Below, piece after piece: positions 44,033 through 56,384 of a stretch of DNA of 64,000 nucleotides. The stretch's first letter is position 1. Each line of letters starts with the position of its first letter. Under the pieces are notes generated by a model that was given only the letters and a program-made list of their open reading frames with translations, was not told where the DNA came from and made no database searches. The translations under genes were made by a program, and so were the position numbers. Source of the stretch: Stenogyne calaminthoides (lineage: Eukaryota; Streptophyta; Magnoliopsida; Lamiales; Lamiaceae); contig JBBCBC010000016.1 in assembly GCA_037126765.1 (NCBI GenBank), forward strand, positions 19,783,778 to 19,847,777, in the 5' to 3' direction.

Positions 44033-45052
44033 TCAGTTCTCTTCTTCCACCTCATCAGCAGGCACTTCAAGGTTAAACATTCCATAATATCTCTTCTTCA
44101 ACGCATCTCTCTCCTTGATGATATCAGGATTGTTCCCTGTCAGGCCTAACTGAATGGCGTACTGAGCAATCTCCTGAGAAATGGTTGTTTCATTCACCAA
44201 GCCATTCTCCAGCCTAGGAGGAGGGTACGAGTATGGACCAGGGGCTGTTATCTGAACCTTTCCTTTATCCGCAAGGTTGATCCAGCTTTGAAGATACTTC
44301 GGATAGAAGGTCAGTAGATAATCTATGAAGGCTTCATTAGAATCTGAGCTCTCCCCTCTCCATTCTCTTAGCACATCGTAGTAGAACCAGAATGTTCTTT
44401 TGATCTCTTCCCACACATCGTTGAACTGGATTGGCATCCACTTGTCAACGTGCGGCCATTTCTGTGCTTTTGCAGTCCTTCTCCTCTTGCTCGCGAACTT
44501 TTTGAAACCACTCCTTCTCCTCTGCTCTTCTTCCTTCTTTTTCTTGATCAATGGAACTCCAGAAACCGAAGCAGCAGTTTTCTTGGCTTGCTCAACTTGG
44601 AGTGATCTCAGAGCACTTCTTGTATTGAAGACTTTCTTTTGAGGCTCTTCCTCAGACTCTTCTGATTCCAATATCAGCTTCCTCTGAATTGGCTTAGAAG
44701 CCTTAACTCTCTTTCCTTCAGGCTCAACAAATGCCACAACCTTCCTTTTGATGGGCAGTTCAGCTCCAGCTTGGCTTGTACCAATTCTTCTTCTAGCACT
44801 TTGTTTTTCACCAGCAACATCTTGCATGGTTTCTTCAGAAACAAGAGTGTAGACAGGCTTCTCCACCTTCTTGAATTTTAGCTTCTTAGTGGCTTCAACT
44901 TCTTGCAAGGCTTCAGCAATGCTTTTATTTTCTGCTTCTTTTTCTGCCTTTCTTCCCAAGGTATGTTCCAATAATATTCTCAGATCAGCTCCAGGTCTTT
45001 CTCCCTTCTTGGAACCATACCTTTGCAGAAGTTTGGATAGTGCTGTGTCCAT
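44033..45052 (-). pseudogene. R5 accessory ORF, C-terminal part
   Basis: 339 codons, open. An N-terminal helix (MDTALSKLLQRYGSKKG), a long charged segment with KRKVVAFVEPEGKRVKASK, and a basic run GFKKFASKRRRTAKAQKW (possible nuclear signal, codons ~196-214). Then the conserved C-terminal domain with a YLLTFYPKYLQSW motif matching R1 (5585-5620) and R2 (60363-60390). The frame continues from the upstream piece across a TAG-TAG pair at about 45056-45061, so this is not a separate gene. Function unknown. Confidence 0.65.
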
Positions 45053-45058
45053 ATGCTA

Positions 45059-46219
45059 CTATTCTTTGCTGACACTATGCACTTCTCCCGCCAACTGATC
45101 TTGCTCATCTTCTAATCTCATCAGGTGGTTCTTCGCCATGGAGAACTCTTCAGACATGTGGGCAAATTGGTTGGAGAGAGCTTCTTTGAAAATGTCTGTC
45201 ATCTTGGCCATGAGCATGGAGCTCATTTCCTCAACAGCATTCTTGACTAGCATCTCATTCTTCTCCACCAATTTGGTTTCAAGATATTCAGTCCTCTCCT
45301 GATGCTTCAGCTTCAGCTCTGCACTTAATTCAGCCTTGACTCCATCCATCCTTTCTTCCATCTTTCCTTCCATGGAAGTCAGCTTCTCAGTCAGAGTGTT
45401 CTGAAGTTGCACCAGGTCTGAAGAAGAACTCAGACTTTCCATCTTTGTGGACTGGTTGGCCAATACCTCCTCAATCTGAACAACCTTGTCCATGATTGAC
45501 CCAACCTTCTCCAACTTCTGCATAATTGGAGTGAGATCAATCTCAGGAGCATATGTGATCTGCTGTTTTTCCTGAGCCGGTTGTTCAGCCTGAGTCTCAG
45601 TCTGAACCTGAGCTTCTGTCTGAACCTGAGCTTCAGACTCAGCCTGAGTCTGGGTTTCCACCTGAGCTTGGGTGTCCACCTGAGCCTCAGTCTGCATATC
45701 AGACATTACAGAATTAAAGATAGATACATCAGTAGCCCTGGCATAATTTTTAATAGTGCCAAAAGTTACCTGAAGGCTAACTTCAGTCTGAGGATGTTTG
45801 ATAGCAGACTCTCCAGCATTAGTAATTTCCTTCTCCATCTGAGATTGACTCTCATCATCTCCTTGTTGGTCCCCATCTTGAGTTTTGTCTTTGGAGCTCG
45901 GGGCACCAACCTCAGCATCCTTCCTCTCAGCAATCTTCCTTTTCACCAGCTCATCAAAATCAGAAGTTTTCATCCTGAGCTTGGTTTTTCTGAACCTGGA
46001 GAATTCTGTTAGCACAGTTGTCTCCTCATTCCACCAGTCTTCACCTCTAAATGAAGCGATGTTGAGCATTTCAGGCAGAGTCTGGTTGAGGATGTAGACT
46101 ATTGACCTTAGTCTGAAAAAGATATCTTGGAGGTCAGGATATGTGCTAAGCTCAGGGTACCGGTCTAGAATGAACCGTTCCCCGCTTTCTTCGCCACTCA
46201 GTCTCTTCAGGTTTGCCAT
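45059..46219 (-). pseudogene. R5 accessory ORF, coiled-coil central part
   Basis: 386 codons in the same frame as the flanking pieces. The first ~120 residues are globular (DRYPELSTYPDLQDIFFRLR). Codons 170-215 are a QTEAQ-type repeat (AQVDTQAQVETQTQAE and similar). The rest is a long coiled coil with regular Leu/Met spacing. No membrane segment. The comparable coiled coil of R2 is at 35163-35620. Confidence 0.62.
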
Positions 46220-46393
46220 TCTTCAGCTTTGGGCTCTCAGGTTCAGTCGAAAGTTCTTCTGAGGGATCAAAAAATGGATCACTCAGGAGCTCATCAAGAT
46301 TCAAAGACTCCCGAGGCTCAAAGAAAATCGAGGATTCGACAGCAACTCCTCGGTCTGAATCGAGTTGGCTCTCGAGGATTGAACCGCACTTCC
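46220..46393 (-). pseudogene. R5 accessory ORF, damaged CG-rich patch
   Basis: Between two open stretches that share a frame, this 170-base segment is rich in CTCGAG, TCGAGG and TCGACAG. Its stop codons coincide with a stretch resembling the CAG/CTG-to-CG patches seen in LTRs. No second copy of this exact part is available for comparison. Confidence 0.45.
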
Positions 46394-46744
46394 TCAGCCA
46401 GGAATCTGAGGCAATCTCGAGGTCTGAGGTCCTTTAAAGATTTCTTGAGAGAACTTGTCTGAGCTCAGCGACGTCTCAAGAACCTTAGAGAAGACTTGCT
46501 CCTCAGTTTGCTCCTGTGCCATAGACATAACCTGAGCCAATACTTGCAAAGGCAATTTTTGAGCTTTTTGGCCTTCAGGTTGTATCTCCTCAGGCTCACT
46601 CTCCTCCTCAGTGGCAACCACCAACCTTCTGTGTTTTGGAGCAAGGGTCTTCTTTTTCAACGCTTCACCCTTCTCCCTCTTGACCTCCATCAAAGCCTTC
46701 CCCCTGGCTTGATGGGCTTCTTCAGCAACAGCAGTTGGTTCCAC
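46394..46744 (-). pseudogene. R5 accessory ORF, acidic/basic hinge
   Basis: 116 codons in the frame of the downstream piece: KREKGEALKKKTLAPKHRR basic segment, then EEESEPEEIQPEG acidic segment. It overlaps the end of the N-terminal domain ORF by about 50 bases in another frame, showing one frameshift near 46740. Confidence 0.55.
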
Positions 46745-47556
46745 TTTCTCCTCTTTCTTCCTTTTAAAGTCTTTCTGGCAGCAGTTGGTTTGAACAAAAT
46801 TTTAGACTTTGGGAAAGGAGTGGAGTCGGTAAAGATATCCTCCTCTTCACGGCACATCTCCAAAATAAAGGAGATTTTGATTGCATGGAGTATCTTGCCT
46901 TTGATCGAGATCGATCCATCCTCCTTCTTGATTAGCTTGGCCTGGTCACTCACCACCTTGATCAGATATTTCAACCAATTGAAATCTTTGGTGGGTGAAT
47001 CTTCTATTGCGGCCATCAATCGGAGCTTGGGAGTGCTTATCTGCTCAAAACTCCTCGATCTACTCATTATACATTTACTAACAATGTCTAACAAAACTCT
47101 GTACTTCGGCTTCAAATGCTGTTTATTCAAAGTCACCTCGAACTTAATAGGATGCTCAGATATCCTATCAAGATATTCCTGCTCCCGTCCTAACATATAA
47201 GATGTAGGATCCTCTCCTCTATCACACAACTCAAAAACATCGTTTAAATTTTTGGGGATTATATACAGCTCCCGTACAAAATCTACATACTTTGAGCTAT
47301 GTTCTAGGTGGGAAACAGAAATCCGAGAATCCATACCATCCTCATCATCTAATTTCAGATTTGAGACGAACTCTATTACCTCTCTAGAGTATTCGGCCTC
47401 CGGTTGGCTTGCGACGAGGTTTGTGAGTTTTACTAATCGGATCATGTGCAGCGCTTCTTCTTCATGAGTATAGTTGGATGTACTCTCGAGCAATACTACA
47501 TATTCATACCATGGCTTGTTGGAAATAGCCAGTTTATCGAATATAGAGTAAGTCAT
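46690..47556 (-). pseudogene. R5 accessory ORF, N-terminal domain
   Basis: 288 codons from ATG at 47556. The globular domain (residues 1-260) is homologous to R1 2732-3500: both have a HxxP-x-KFEV or YRENGDE-type region followed by KYRVLLDIVSK-like and NWLKYL/NWHGFL motifs. No signal peptide. The last ~25 codons are out of frame with the rest of the protein. I recall similar plant proteins being labelled putative plant transposon protein; function unknown. Confidence 0.65.
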
Positions 47557-48230
47557 TTTGAGAATTTTGAAGTTTAGGGTTTTGGAATGATGAAGATTTT
47601 CTGGGCAAAGGGGTTTTTAGTTGCAGAGTGATTTTGGGAGACGAAGGTTAATAAAATGGCTTGAATGGTTTTTCGAGTGAATATATAGAGTGGGATCGTG
47701 GGAAATCGTGTGATCAATTAAAATCAACGGTTAAGATTGATCACCGACTAATCGGGTATGCGAAAGGACGATCTCACGAAAGATACGCCGCCATTTTAAC
47801 CTTATTGGTGATTAATTTAATCAGAGCAATTAATGACTGTTGACCTTCCTCGGCATTTCAAAGATCCCGCCCAAAAACATTCTTCAGGTGTTTAGTATTT
47901 ATTGCAAATGATTACTGAGTTTTAGTTAAGCAATAAATGAGTTGCATGAGTCTTTACTTCTTCAAACTAATTTTCCTATCAGTCTTACTGAGTATTGACC
48001 TTGATAAAATGTCAGTATGATACTGAGTACTGAACGGGTTCAGTATAATATTGAGTACTGACCTTCAGTACACATGAGTTTCCCAAGACTCAGTTCAGTA
48101 TATCCAATTTTATCCTGAGTTTCTCAGTAGAATCCTGAGAAAACTTCATGCATCTGAAAACCTTCAATTTTTTTTCTTCAGATTTACTCAATACACCTGG
48201 ATCCAACATCCTTAATTCAACTGATAGTTC
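47557..48230 (-). promoter_or_regulatory. R5 spacer with TATA motif before the accessory ORF
   Basis: On the minus strand CTCTATATATTCACTCG (TATA core at 47681-47688) lies about 130 bases before the accessory ATG. An A-rich/CTT-rich leader with AAACCCTAAACTTC just upstream of the ATG is typical of plant 5' UTRs. No ORF in the remainder. R1 has a TATAAGG motif in the same position. Confidence 0.45.
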
Positions 48231-51185
48231 CTAAAATCTTGATTCAACCAATGGTTTAATCAAGATATCAGCTCTCTGCTTATCAGTATGAATCTTCTCC
48301 ATCCTGATGTCCTTCTTCTCGACATGATCTCTGATGAAGTGATGTCTGATATCCACATGCTTGCATCTGGTGTGCAATACCGGATTTTGTGAAATAGCTA
48401 TTGCACTATTATTGTCACAAAATATTGGTACTTCATTGGCTACAATCTTATAATCCCTTAATTGTTGTCTGAGCCAAAGAATCTGTGCACAGCAGCTTCC
48501 TGTAGCCATGTATTCAGCTTCAGTAGTACTGGTTGCTACTGAGGTCTGTTTCTTTGAAAACCAGGATATCAGTTTACTTCGTAGAAATTGACAAGTTCCT
48601 GTAGTGGACTTCCTGTCAATTCTACAGCCTCCATAATCAGCATCTGAATAACCAGTTAATTCAAGGTTATCATTAGCTGGATACCACAATCCTCTATTCA
48701 CTGTGCCCTTAAGATACTTCATTATCTTTTTGGCAGCCTCCATGTGACTAGTCTTAGGATTAGCTTGGTATCTTACACATATCCCAACAGTAAATGTTAT
48801 ATCCGGCCTACTTGCTGTGAGATAGAGCAATGATCCAATGATCCCTCTATAATCAGTGTGACTTACTGATTTGCCTTCAGGATCAGGATCCATCTTGTAG
48901 TTAGTATTCATGGGAATTCTATCTGCATTGCAAATTTGTACACCATACTTGGCAATCAGATCTCTGGTGTACTTTGCTTGGTTGATGAAGATTCCTTCCT
49001 TTGATTGTTTCACTTGAAGTCCTAGAAAGAAATTCATCTCCCCCATCATAGACATCTCAAACTTGTCTTTCATCAGTGTAGAAAACTTTTCACACAACTG
49101 ATGATTTGGAGATCCAAAAATGATGTCATCCACTTAAATCTGAACTAGTAAGATATCTTTTCCATCTTCTATCCTGAACAAAGTTCTATCAACAGTTCCT
49201 TTGATAAAACCATGGTCAGTAAGAAACTGAGAAAGGGTATCATACCATGCTCTGGGTGCTTGCTTAAGACCATACAAGGCTTTTCTGAGCCTGTAAACTT
49301 GGTCATTCTGTCTGAAACCAGGAGGTTGTTCCACATAAACCTCTTCTTTAAGCACACCGTTCAGAAATGCACTTTTCACATCCATTTGATAGACTGTGAA
49401 CTTCATGTGGGCAGCATATGCAAGAAACAATCTGATGGCTTCTAGTCTTGCAGCAGGTGCAAAGGTTTCATCATAGTCCAAGCCTTCCTCTTGGGAATAA
49501 CCTTGTGCAACTAGCCTTGCCTTGTTTCTTACAATGTTGTTGTTCTCATCTCTTTTATTCTTGAATACCCACTTGGTTCCAATAACATTGTGCCTATCAG
49601 GTCTATCCACTAGCTCCCATACTTCATTCCTTGAGAATTGATTCAGCTCTTCTTGCATAGCAGTAATCCAATAAGAATCTTGTAGAGCTTCTTCAATCTC
49701 AGTTGGCTCTTTCTCTGATAGGAAGCAGCAGATTAGTACACTTTCACCATGGAACCTTCTTGTCTTAACACCATCAGTTAGATCACCCACAATCTGACTT
49801 GTAGGATGACTATCTAACCAACTTCTTCTACATGTTCCCCCTTCAATAATATCCTCAACATTTGAAATGTTAGATTCAGGCAATTCAGTAAACTCAGGGA
49901 ACAACAGAAAAGGAGAAAGGGAATCATCTTCCTCGGGGGAAATTCTATTCAGAACATTGTCAGTGACATTTGTTCCCCTTTGGTTGATAGATTCAGAAAT
50001 TGCCTCAGCGGTGACCACATCTTCATTAGCATCACATACCTGAGTCTAAACTGGTGTCTGTTCAGATTGGTCATCTTTTGTGTGTTGGCTTTCCTGAGTC
50101 TCACCATCCTGAGTTCCATCCTGAAGTTCTTTGTCTGAGTCTGAGTCACTCCATTCATAGAAGGTGACTGACTTCTTCTTTTCAGGTTCAGTGGATGTTT
50201 TGTCATTCTTTTTCAGGCTTAGTCTGGTGATTCTCTTGGTCAGTTCTTCAGTATCATGTTCCTGTTTCTTCTGAACACAAGTAGATTCATCAAAAACAAC
50301 ATGAGGTGTTTCTTCCACAATAAGAGTCCTACAGTTGTAAGCTCTGAAGGCTTTACTAACTTCAGAATATCCCAAGAATATCCCTTCATCAGCTTTGCTG
50401 TCAAAAGTTTTCAACTGATCTTTACCATTATTGTGTATGAAACACTTGCAACCAAACACACGAAAGAAAGAAACAAGAGGCTTCCTTTCATTCCAAAGCT
50501 CGTATGGTGTTTTACCTTGAGTCTTTGTCAGCATGGATCTGTTCTGAGAATAGCATGCAGTGTTGACAGCTTCAGCCCAAAATCTTTTAGGAATATCAGC
50601 TTCAGCTATCATAGTCCTTGCAGCTTCTTTTAGAGTCATGTTCCTTCTCTCAGCAACACCATTTTGTTGAGGGGTCCTTGCAGCTGATGTTTCATGAGTA
50701 ATTTCATTTGCTGCACAATAATCAGATATAATATGGTTTATAAATTCAGTTCCTTTATCTGATCTGATTTTGACCACACTCGGATTTTTCTCAATACTGA
50801 GCCTTTTCAGTAGTTCAGGCAGCATTATCTGAGTCTCTTTCTTACTGAGTAAGAATATGACCCAAGTATATCTTGAGTAGTCATCAACTACTACGAGTGT
50901 ATATTTTCTGCCATTAGTGCTCACTGGTGTTACTGGACCAAAAAGATCCATATGCAACAATTGGAGTATTCTTTCAGTAGAAACATCTACTTTGCTTTTA
51001 AATGATGCTCTAATTTGTTTTCCTTTTTGGCACGCATCACAAACATGTTCCTTACTGAACACTTCATTTGGTAATCCTCTCACAAGAGCTAATCTTGCAA
51101 GTTTATTCAGAGTTTTGAAATTCAGGTGATTCATTCTTTTGTGCCATAACCAACTGGTATCTGTGGAACTTTTGCAACCAAACAT
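48231..51185 (-). pseudogene. R5 integrase, reverse transcriptase, RNase H with two stops
   Basis: A single frame of 2.96 kb broken by TAG at 50046-50048 and TAA at 49134-49136. Integrase: H15, H20, C49, C52 zinc module; catalytic D80, D143 and E179 (DD35E); a GIFLGYSE tail. RT: TKWVFKNKRDE, YQMDVKSAFLNGVL, LYGLKQAPRAWYDTL. The YVDD site lacks its Tyr because the TAA replaces it. RNase H: GYSDADYGG, STTEAEYMA, FCDNNSAIAI, RCKHVDIRHHFIRDH; it ends shortly after RADILIKPL. Very close to R2 pol throughout. The 5' edge joins the pre-integrase segment with a frameshift. Confidence 0.9.
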
Positions 51186-51355
51186 GTATCTTTAGGAGTT
51201 GAACTCCAATCAGCAAGATACACATTTCCTTTTCTAGTACCAATCAGTAGTATTTTCTGTGAGGTATCATCTTTCACATAACATAAGTTCTTTGAGAACT
51301 CAACATTAAATCCCATGTCACAGAATTGGCTTATTGAAAGCAAATTATGCTTCAA
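51131..51355 (-). pseudogene. R5 protease end and pre-integrase segment
   Basis: GLKHNLLSISQFCD-type segment followed by ILLIGTRKGNVYLADW, matching R2 31246-31400. The frame shifts by one near 51170, before the integrase zinc module. Confidence 0.75.
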
Positions 51356-51560
51356 TCCTGATACATATGAAACACCATGGATATGAACTGAGTCGATTTC
51401 AAGAGTTCCATATCCTTCAGTCTGTCCCTTGGAGTTATCTCCAAATGTGATCTAAGGGCCTCTTTGTTCTACATAGTCACTGAGTATTTGCTTGAATCCT
51501 GTCATATGTCTTGAGCATCCACTGTCAAGATACCATACAGCATGGGCCATTTCATCTCCA
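51356..51560 (-). pseudogene. R5 protease, broken
   Basis: WYLDSGCSRHMTG carries the D-S-G active site (about 51505-51545). The flap-like TFGDNS follows. An in-frame TAG near 51451 interrupts the segment. Confidence 0.7.
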
Positions 51561-52132
51561 CTCATCAGTGTTATGTGATCTTCAATCAGCTTAGTGCCCT
51601 TGTTTTTCTCCTGAAAAACAGATCAATTCTTAGGTACCCATTTGGTGTAGGGTCCTACATGGTTAGCTGTACCTTTTGGAATCCAAATATGCCTGACAAC
51701 TCTAATCACTTTAGAGTGGCTGATCTATCTTCCATAAACATCTACATACACATTTACCACTCTGGGTGCCTTAGCAGTGTCCTGTGTATGAGTGCTAGCC
51801 TTGGCATGAACATGAGCCTTAGAATTTTTCTTGGGTACAGGCCTTTTGTTTCATTGCTTTGGCTTCTGTGCAGCTGGTCTGAATCTTTGTTGACTTGGAT
51901 TCAGGTAACCTTTACCCTTATGCAAGTGGGGTTTAGGTTGCCTGTACTGAAATTGGGGTCTTTCAATGTCTCGAGGACTTGGTCTTTTAGGTTGAGAATG
52001 TCTCTCTTTGAGTGTTTCTCTTCGAAAATTCCTCTCTTTGGTTCGGTCTGAGATCCTTTTCGAGTTTGCATTCTTAGCCCGAGGCTTAGAAGTACTTACT
52101 CGAAATTTTCCTCTTCGAGTGGTCGGGGTTTT
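51561..52132 (-). pseudogene. R5 linker between coiled coil and protease, frame lost
   Basis: A WIPKGTANHVGP segment matches R2 30940-30990. Upstream, 51980-52130 is CG-rich (TCTCGAGG, TTCGAGT, CCCGAGG), and the frame breaks repeatedly there. Confidence 0.55.
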
Positions 52133-52736
52133 CTAGCCTTCACGAGAGGTTTGGGCTTTCTTACGAACATTCAGTTTTTCTGGAACCATAGGTCCTTTTC
52201 CCTTGTCTAAAACTTTGGGCAATTCTTCAGTTCGAAGGATAGGTGCCACTTGTTTAACAAAGATTGTCTTAGTGCTACTTGATGCAGCATTCAGATGACC
52301 TTGTGAGGTTCCCCCTGGAATGTATCCCAATCCAGATTTTATAGTGGTGGTCTCGATAACTCGAATTTCATCTATTACTTTAGATGCAAAATTCAATAGA
52401 GTTAGCTTCTTCACAAGACTATCCTCACATTTTTGTAGAGTTTCATGCTTCTCAGAGAGGTCATTGAACTTAGTTCTGATCAGCTGAATCTCCTCAGTGG
52501 ATTCCTTTAGTTTTCCATTTAGGGTCTCTATCAACTTCTCTTTTTCTCGAGAGTTGTACTTTCGTAACATCATCCGGTTCATCAAGAGTTCCCATTAATT
52601 GAGAAGTGATTTCAGCATTACTAGAGTCTTTCCATTTAAGATTTTCAGCCATCAGTTCTTTGTTCTGCTCTTGAGTTTCATTCAGCAGTTCTTGTAAAAC
52701 ACCATAGTCCTTCATCAGACTCTCAAAAGAATCCAT
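52133..52736 (-). pseudogene. R5 gag-pol linker coiled coil, frameshifted
   Basis: Two overlapping open stretches (52494-52736 and 52133-52585) in different frames. Both are Leu/Glu/Lys heptad-like (LQELLNETQEQNKELMAEN; LIETLNGKLKESTEEIQLIR). R2 30071-30301 is the counterpart. Confidence 0.65.
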
Positions 52737-52766
52737 CAGGTCAAATTGACTGTTTACAGTGGAACA

Positions 52767-54023
52767 TTATAACTCTTGTGCTAGTGTAGGAGCAGCAACA
52801 GAGATAGAAGAATTTACCTCCTTCACAGCCATTAGACAGATGTCATCACTATCAATATCTGAGAACATTTCATTTGAAGAGCTGGAACCTTCCTCAGAGT
52901 GTTCTTCTTCTACAACCATGACTTTCTTACTGGAGAACTTCTTGTCTCTTTTTGCTTGTCTTTCTTTTCTCTCCTTAGCACTTAGGTCTGGACAATCATA
53001 CTGGAAGTGACCTTTCTTTTGGCAGTTATAGCATCTGTTGGCATCATCATCCTGATCACTTTCTTCTTTAGACTTGGAATCCTTCTTTTTGGATGAAGAT
53101 CCTTCAGCTTTCAGGTCTTTTCTCTTCTCAGTGGATCTGTCCTCAGCTTTCTTCTGGTACCTGTGATTCCTGTAATAGTTTTTATATTTTCCATATCTAC
53201 TATTAAACCTTTCAATCCTCCTTGCCATCAGTGCTAGCTTATCCTCAAGCTCATCCTGATTTTTAGCAAGAGAGTTCTCAGACTCTCTAGTTTTATAGGT
53301 TTTATCCTTGGCTTTGAAAGCCACATTTTTACTAGATGAAGAATCATCTTTGCTGTCAGCTTTCTTTGTTTTCTTATCAATAACAAAATCATAAGCTTTT
53401 AGCTCAGAGAAGACTTGTTGGTACAGCATTGAATCAACGTTCTTGGTGTTTTCAATCACCACTACATGAATATCTCATTTCTTAGAAAGACCTCTAAGAA
53501 TTTTCAATGCAACTTCTCTTTGTGGATATCTCTTTCCAAGTGCATTTAGATCATTCATTATACTAGTGAATCTGACTTCCAGTCTGTCTATAGATTCACC
53601 ATCTTCCATTTCAAAACTGTCAAACTTTCCAATGGGAACTGAAAGTTTGTTCTCCTTGATATGATCTGTGCCTTGGCACATTATAGCTAGTGTATCCCAT
53701 ATTTCTTTGGCAGTATTACAATGATAAATCATTCCCATCACACCATTATCAATTGTGCTATATAGTGTGTCTTTGGCAATATAGTCTAGATTGACTAACT
53801 TTCTCTCCTCAGAAGTACGTTGATCATCAGACTTAGGAAATTCAGTCCTGGGATCATTTCTCTCATTTTCTGTAATTCTGGGATTCACCACAGTGAATTG
53901 GAATGGTCCTTCAGAGACCACTCTCCACATACGTTCATGCTTAGAATACAGGCGAGCCTGCATTCTCAATCTCCACAAATCATAACTCTCTACTGAGAAC
54001 ATGGGAAGTTTCTTAGAAGGCAT
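52767..54023 (-). pseudogene. R5 gag with one stop
   Basis: Start chosen at ATG 54023 (MPSKKLPMFSVESYDLW), because the upstream codons run toward the PBS without gag character. The capsid-like region includes VSEGPFQF, AKEIWDTLA and MEDGESIDRLEVRF. TGA at 53475-53477 stands where R2 has TGG (28966 region). After a charged stretch, CYNCQKKGHFQYDC at 52992-53033 is the C-x2-C-x4-H-x4-C knuckle. The acidic tail ends at a TAA at 52767. Only one stop, so a recent decay. Confidence 0.85.
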
Positions 54024-54135
54024 TTTGTCTGAGCCTTTTAAGATTTCAGCAAATAAGATCTGTTCAGATAGACCACAAGAATCTTTTAGCAAATAAGACT
54101 ATGGTCAACAAAGCAGGTGGTCAAGTTGAACCACT

Positions 54136-54147
54136 GCTCTGATACCA
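54136..54147 (-). promoter_or_regulatory. R5 primer binding site
   Basis: GCTCTGATACCA on the plus strand, the reverse complement of TGGTATCAGAGC, two bases inside the 5' LTR. Initiator tRNA-Met type. Confidence 0.9.
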
Positions 54148-54149
54148 CT

Positions 54150-56141
54150 TGTTGGTCCTGGTGTAAACGAGTCTTACACGTGTATGGGGGGGAATACACG
54201 TGTTAAGTGTTTTTAAAACTTTATCTTTACTGAGGTCAGATTGGGTCAGGTTATCCTAATGATTTGGTCTTGAGAAGCACAAATCGCATACGAGTCAAAG
54301 TCTACCCGAGACGTTGATCTGAAGTCGCTTTCAGATACCTCAGATAATCCCAACTGATCCTGAGTTTTCAGAGTTACTGAGTTTGCTTGAAAGGCTTACT
54401 CAGATGTGTGGAATGGTTGGCCCTAAGTTTATACTCATTTTATGTTTTGCTAAAAATCTTCCTTTTAATGGAATAGTGATTAGGCTGTGATTCAGTTTAG
54501 ATGCAGCTTCAGTGGATTGATTCCAACTGAATATTAGTGAAAATATGCTTTCAGTTTAAAGTTATGCAACAGTTAATCAAAGCAAAAATGTAAAGCAAAT
54601 AACCACAAAGAAGTTATAGTGGTTCAGAGACTCAAGCTCCTACGTCCACTCTCTCTGATCTCTTCAGAGAAATTCCTTAATCACCTCCTAAGGTTTTCTG
54701 ACTACCTCTATAGTTTACTAACCTTTCTATTTTGAGCTTTCTGACTACCTCTGTAGTTTACTTACTCAAAACACACACAAACTTTCTGACTATCCAAGAT
54801 AGTTTATTCACTTCTTCTCTAGAGTTTTCTGACTACCTCAATGTATTTTACTAACTCTTTACAACTCCAACTCACCAACAATCACACTCAAACTACCTTA
54901 CAAAGGGTTTGGGGTTTCTTGGTTGGTTTCCAACTAGGATGAGATATCCTTTACAATTAAGAACAATCCAAAGGCCAGGATATCTCTACTAAGCTTTGGA
55001 TATATCTTATCAAGCTAGGCTTAGTAAATGAGCTCTCTTAGATATAAAGCACTTGGGAAATTCTTGGGTTTTCGAGTGCTTCATCTTGCAATAATAAGTT
55101 TGAGCTCTTGAGTTGCTTACAAATTTCCCGTAACCTTCAATGTAGATGGTCACAAGTATTTATAGGCATACACCAAGGTCACTCTTGAAAAACTATCTGT
55201 TGGAAGAGATAGCTCCATGAGTTTCCTCTTATGGTGTGTGATGAACGGCTATTTTAGGGTTTGAAACTCCCTAGCATACTTTAGGCAATAACCTTTTCTT
55301 GCAGCCATTCAACACTTTTTATAGTCTGGAACATAGTACTACTGACATGCTTGATGACTGTCCGCTTTTCGATGTCGAAAAAAAGTATGTTGTGTTGTCT
55401 TTTCGATTAGCTGTTGTCTTTAGTTAAATGTAGACAACCATAACGGCTCTTTTTGGTTACTATCTCTGAGTGATATAACCTTAACAACACTTTGTTTTAG
55501 TTCCTTTTGTCTGCATGATAATGTCTTGGGCAATATCTATTTTTCTGAGTAATCGCGTTTTTCTCAGTATTGTATCCTTCAGATAGATATTTTCAGTGCC
55601 TCGGAACATTGAGTTTTTCTTGATCATTTAGTGCATTCTTGAGTCTTGATAATTCTTTGTATCTTCGATCTTCGATCTTATCCTTTGTCTTGATCTTGAT
55701 CTTACGTGTCTTGATTCTTACGAGTCTTGATGTCTTCGAGTCTTGATTCTTTTTGAGTCTTTAGTGTCCTGGGTCTTCAGAGTCTTCTGAGTCTTCACAG
55801 ATATACTGAATAATATACTGAGTCTTCATACCGAGTCTTCAGTTTCTCAGTTTCTCATTGAGTCTTGATTCTCGATTTCTTGAGTCTTGATTTCTCGATT
55901 TCTTCTTGAGTCTTGATTCCTCGGTTTCATCTTTGAAACTTCAGTTTCTTTAGAAACTTATTGAGTCTTTAATCTTGTAATCTAACCCGATCTATATCAT
56001 TGACTATACACGGTGCAGATAACATCCTGAACACTCTAAAACTGAATCCTGACTCAACTATCAAGATTATCATGAACATGTCATACTCAAGGGTTTTGGG
56101 ATCTAATCAAAATCTTCTTTTATTAAATTCATCTCCCAACA
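54150..56141 (-). repeat. R5 5' LTR (right copy)
   Basis: TGTTGGTCCTGGTGTAAAC to ATCTCCCAACA, 1,992 bases, with minus-strand TATAAATA at 55157-55164. CAG/CTG motifs are better preserved than in the left LTR over 54235-54370, but 55370-55400 and 55650-55930 contain many TCGA steps. Confidence 0.92.
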
Positions 56142-56146
56142 CTTAG

Positions 56147-56384
56147 CTTTTCTTTTCTTCTGATTTTGCTCAGCTCATCAGTTAACTCCGGAACTCATCT
56201 TACTCATCTGATCTCGATCTGCCTCGTCTGCAGCCTCATCTGATCTCGATCAGTTACTTCTGATTTTTGTGAGTTCCCCCTCAACTTGTTCTCTCATTCC
56301 CCCTCAACTTGTTATCTGTAAGTTAGCTTGAATAACACAAGTTGATAATGTTTTGGCATAATTCATCAAAACTAAAATATCCCA
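56147..56384 (-). repeat. R4 LTR copy 3, right part
   Basis: Continues copy 3 after R5 (CTTTTCTTTTCTTCTGATTT to AAAATATCCCA). It abuts copy 4 directly without spacer or short LTR. Confidence 0.8.

Larger units (their letters stand above)
41668..56141 (-). mobile_element. R5: 14.5-kb Sirevirus-like Copia element, minus strand, nested in R4
   Basis: LTRs at 41668-43666 and 54150-56141 with TSD cttag (41663-41667 and 56142-56146). On the minus strand the order is 5' LTR, PBS, gag, coiled-coil linker, protease, integrase, RT, RNase H, spacer with promoter-like motif, accessory ORF, PPT, 3' LTR. It is the best preserved element: integrase to RNase H is one frame with two stops. It is still defective because gag, the linker and the accessory ORF are also broken. 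It inserted last. Confidence 0.93.

Noticed and set aside
44033..47556. Retroviral envelope gene in R5
   Set aside because: The position matches the 'env-like' ORF of Sireviruses, but no signal peptide, transmembrane segment or cleavage motif is visible.
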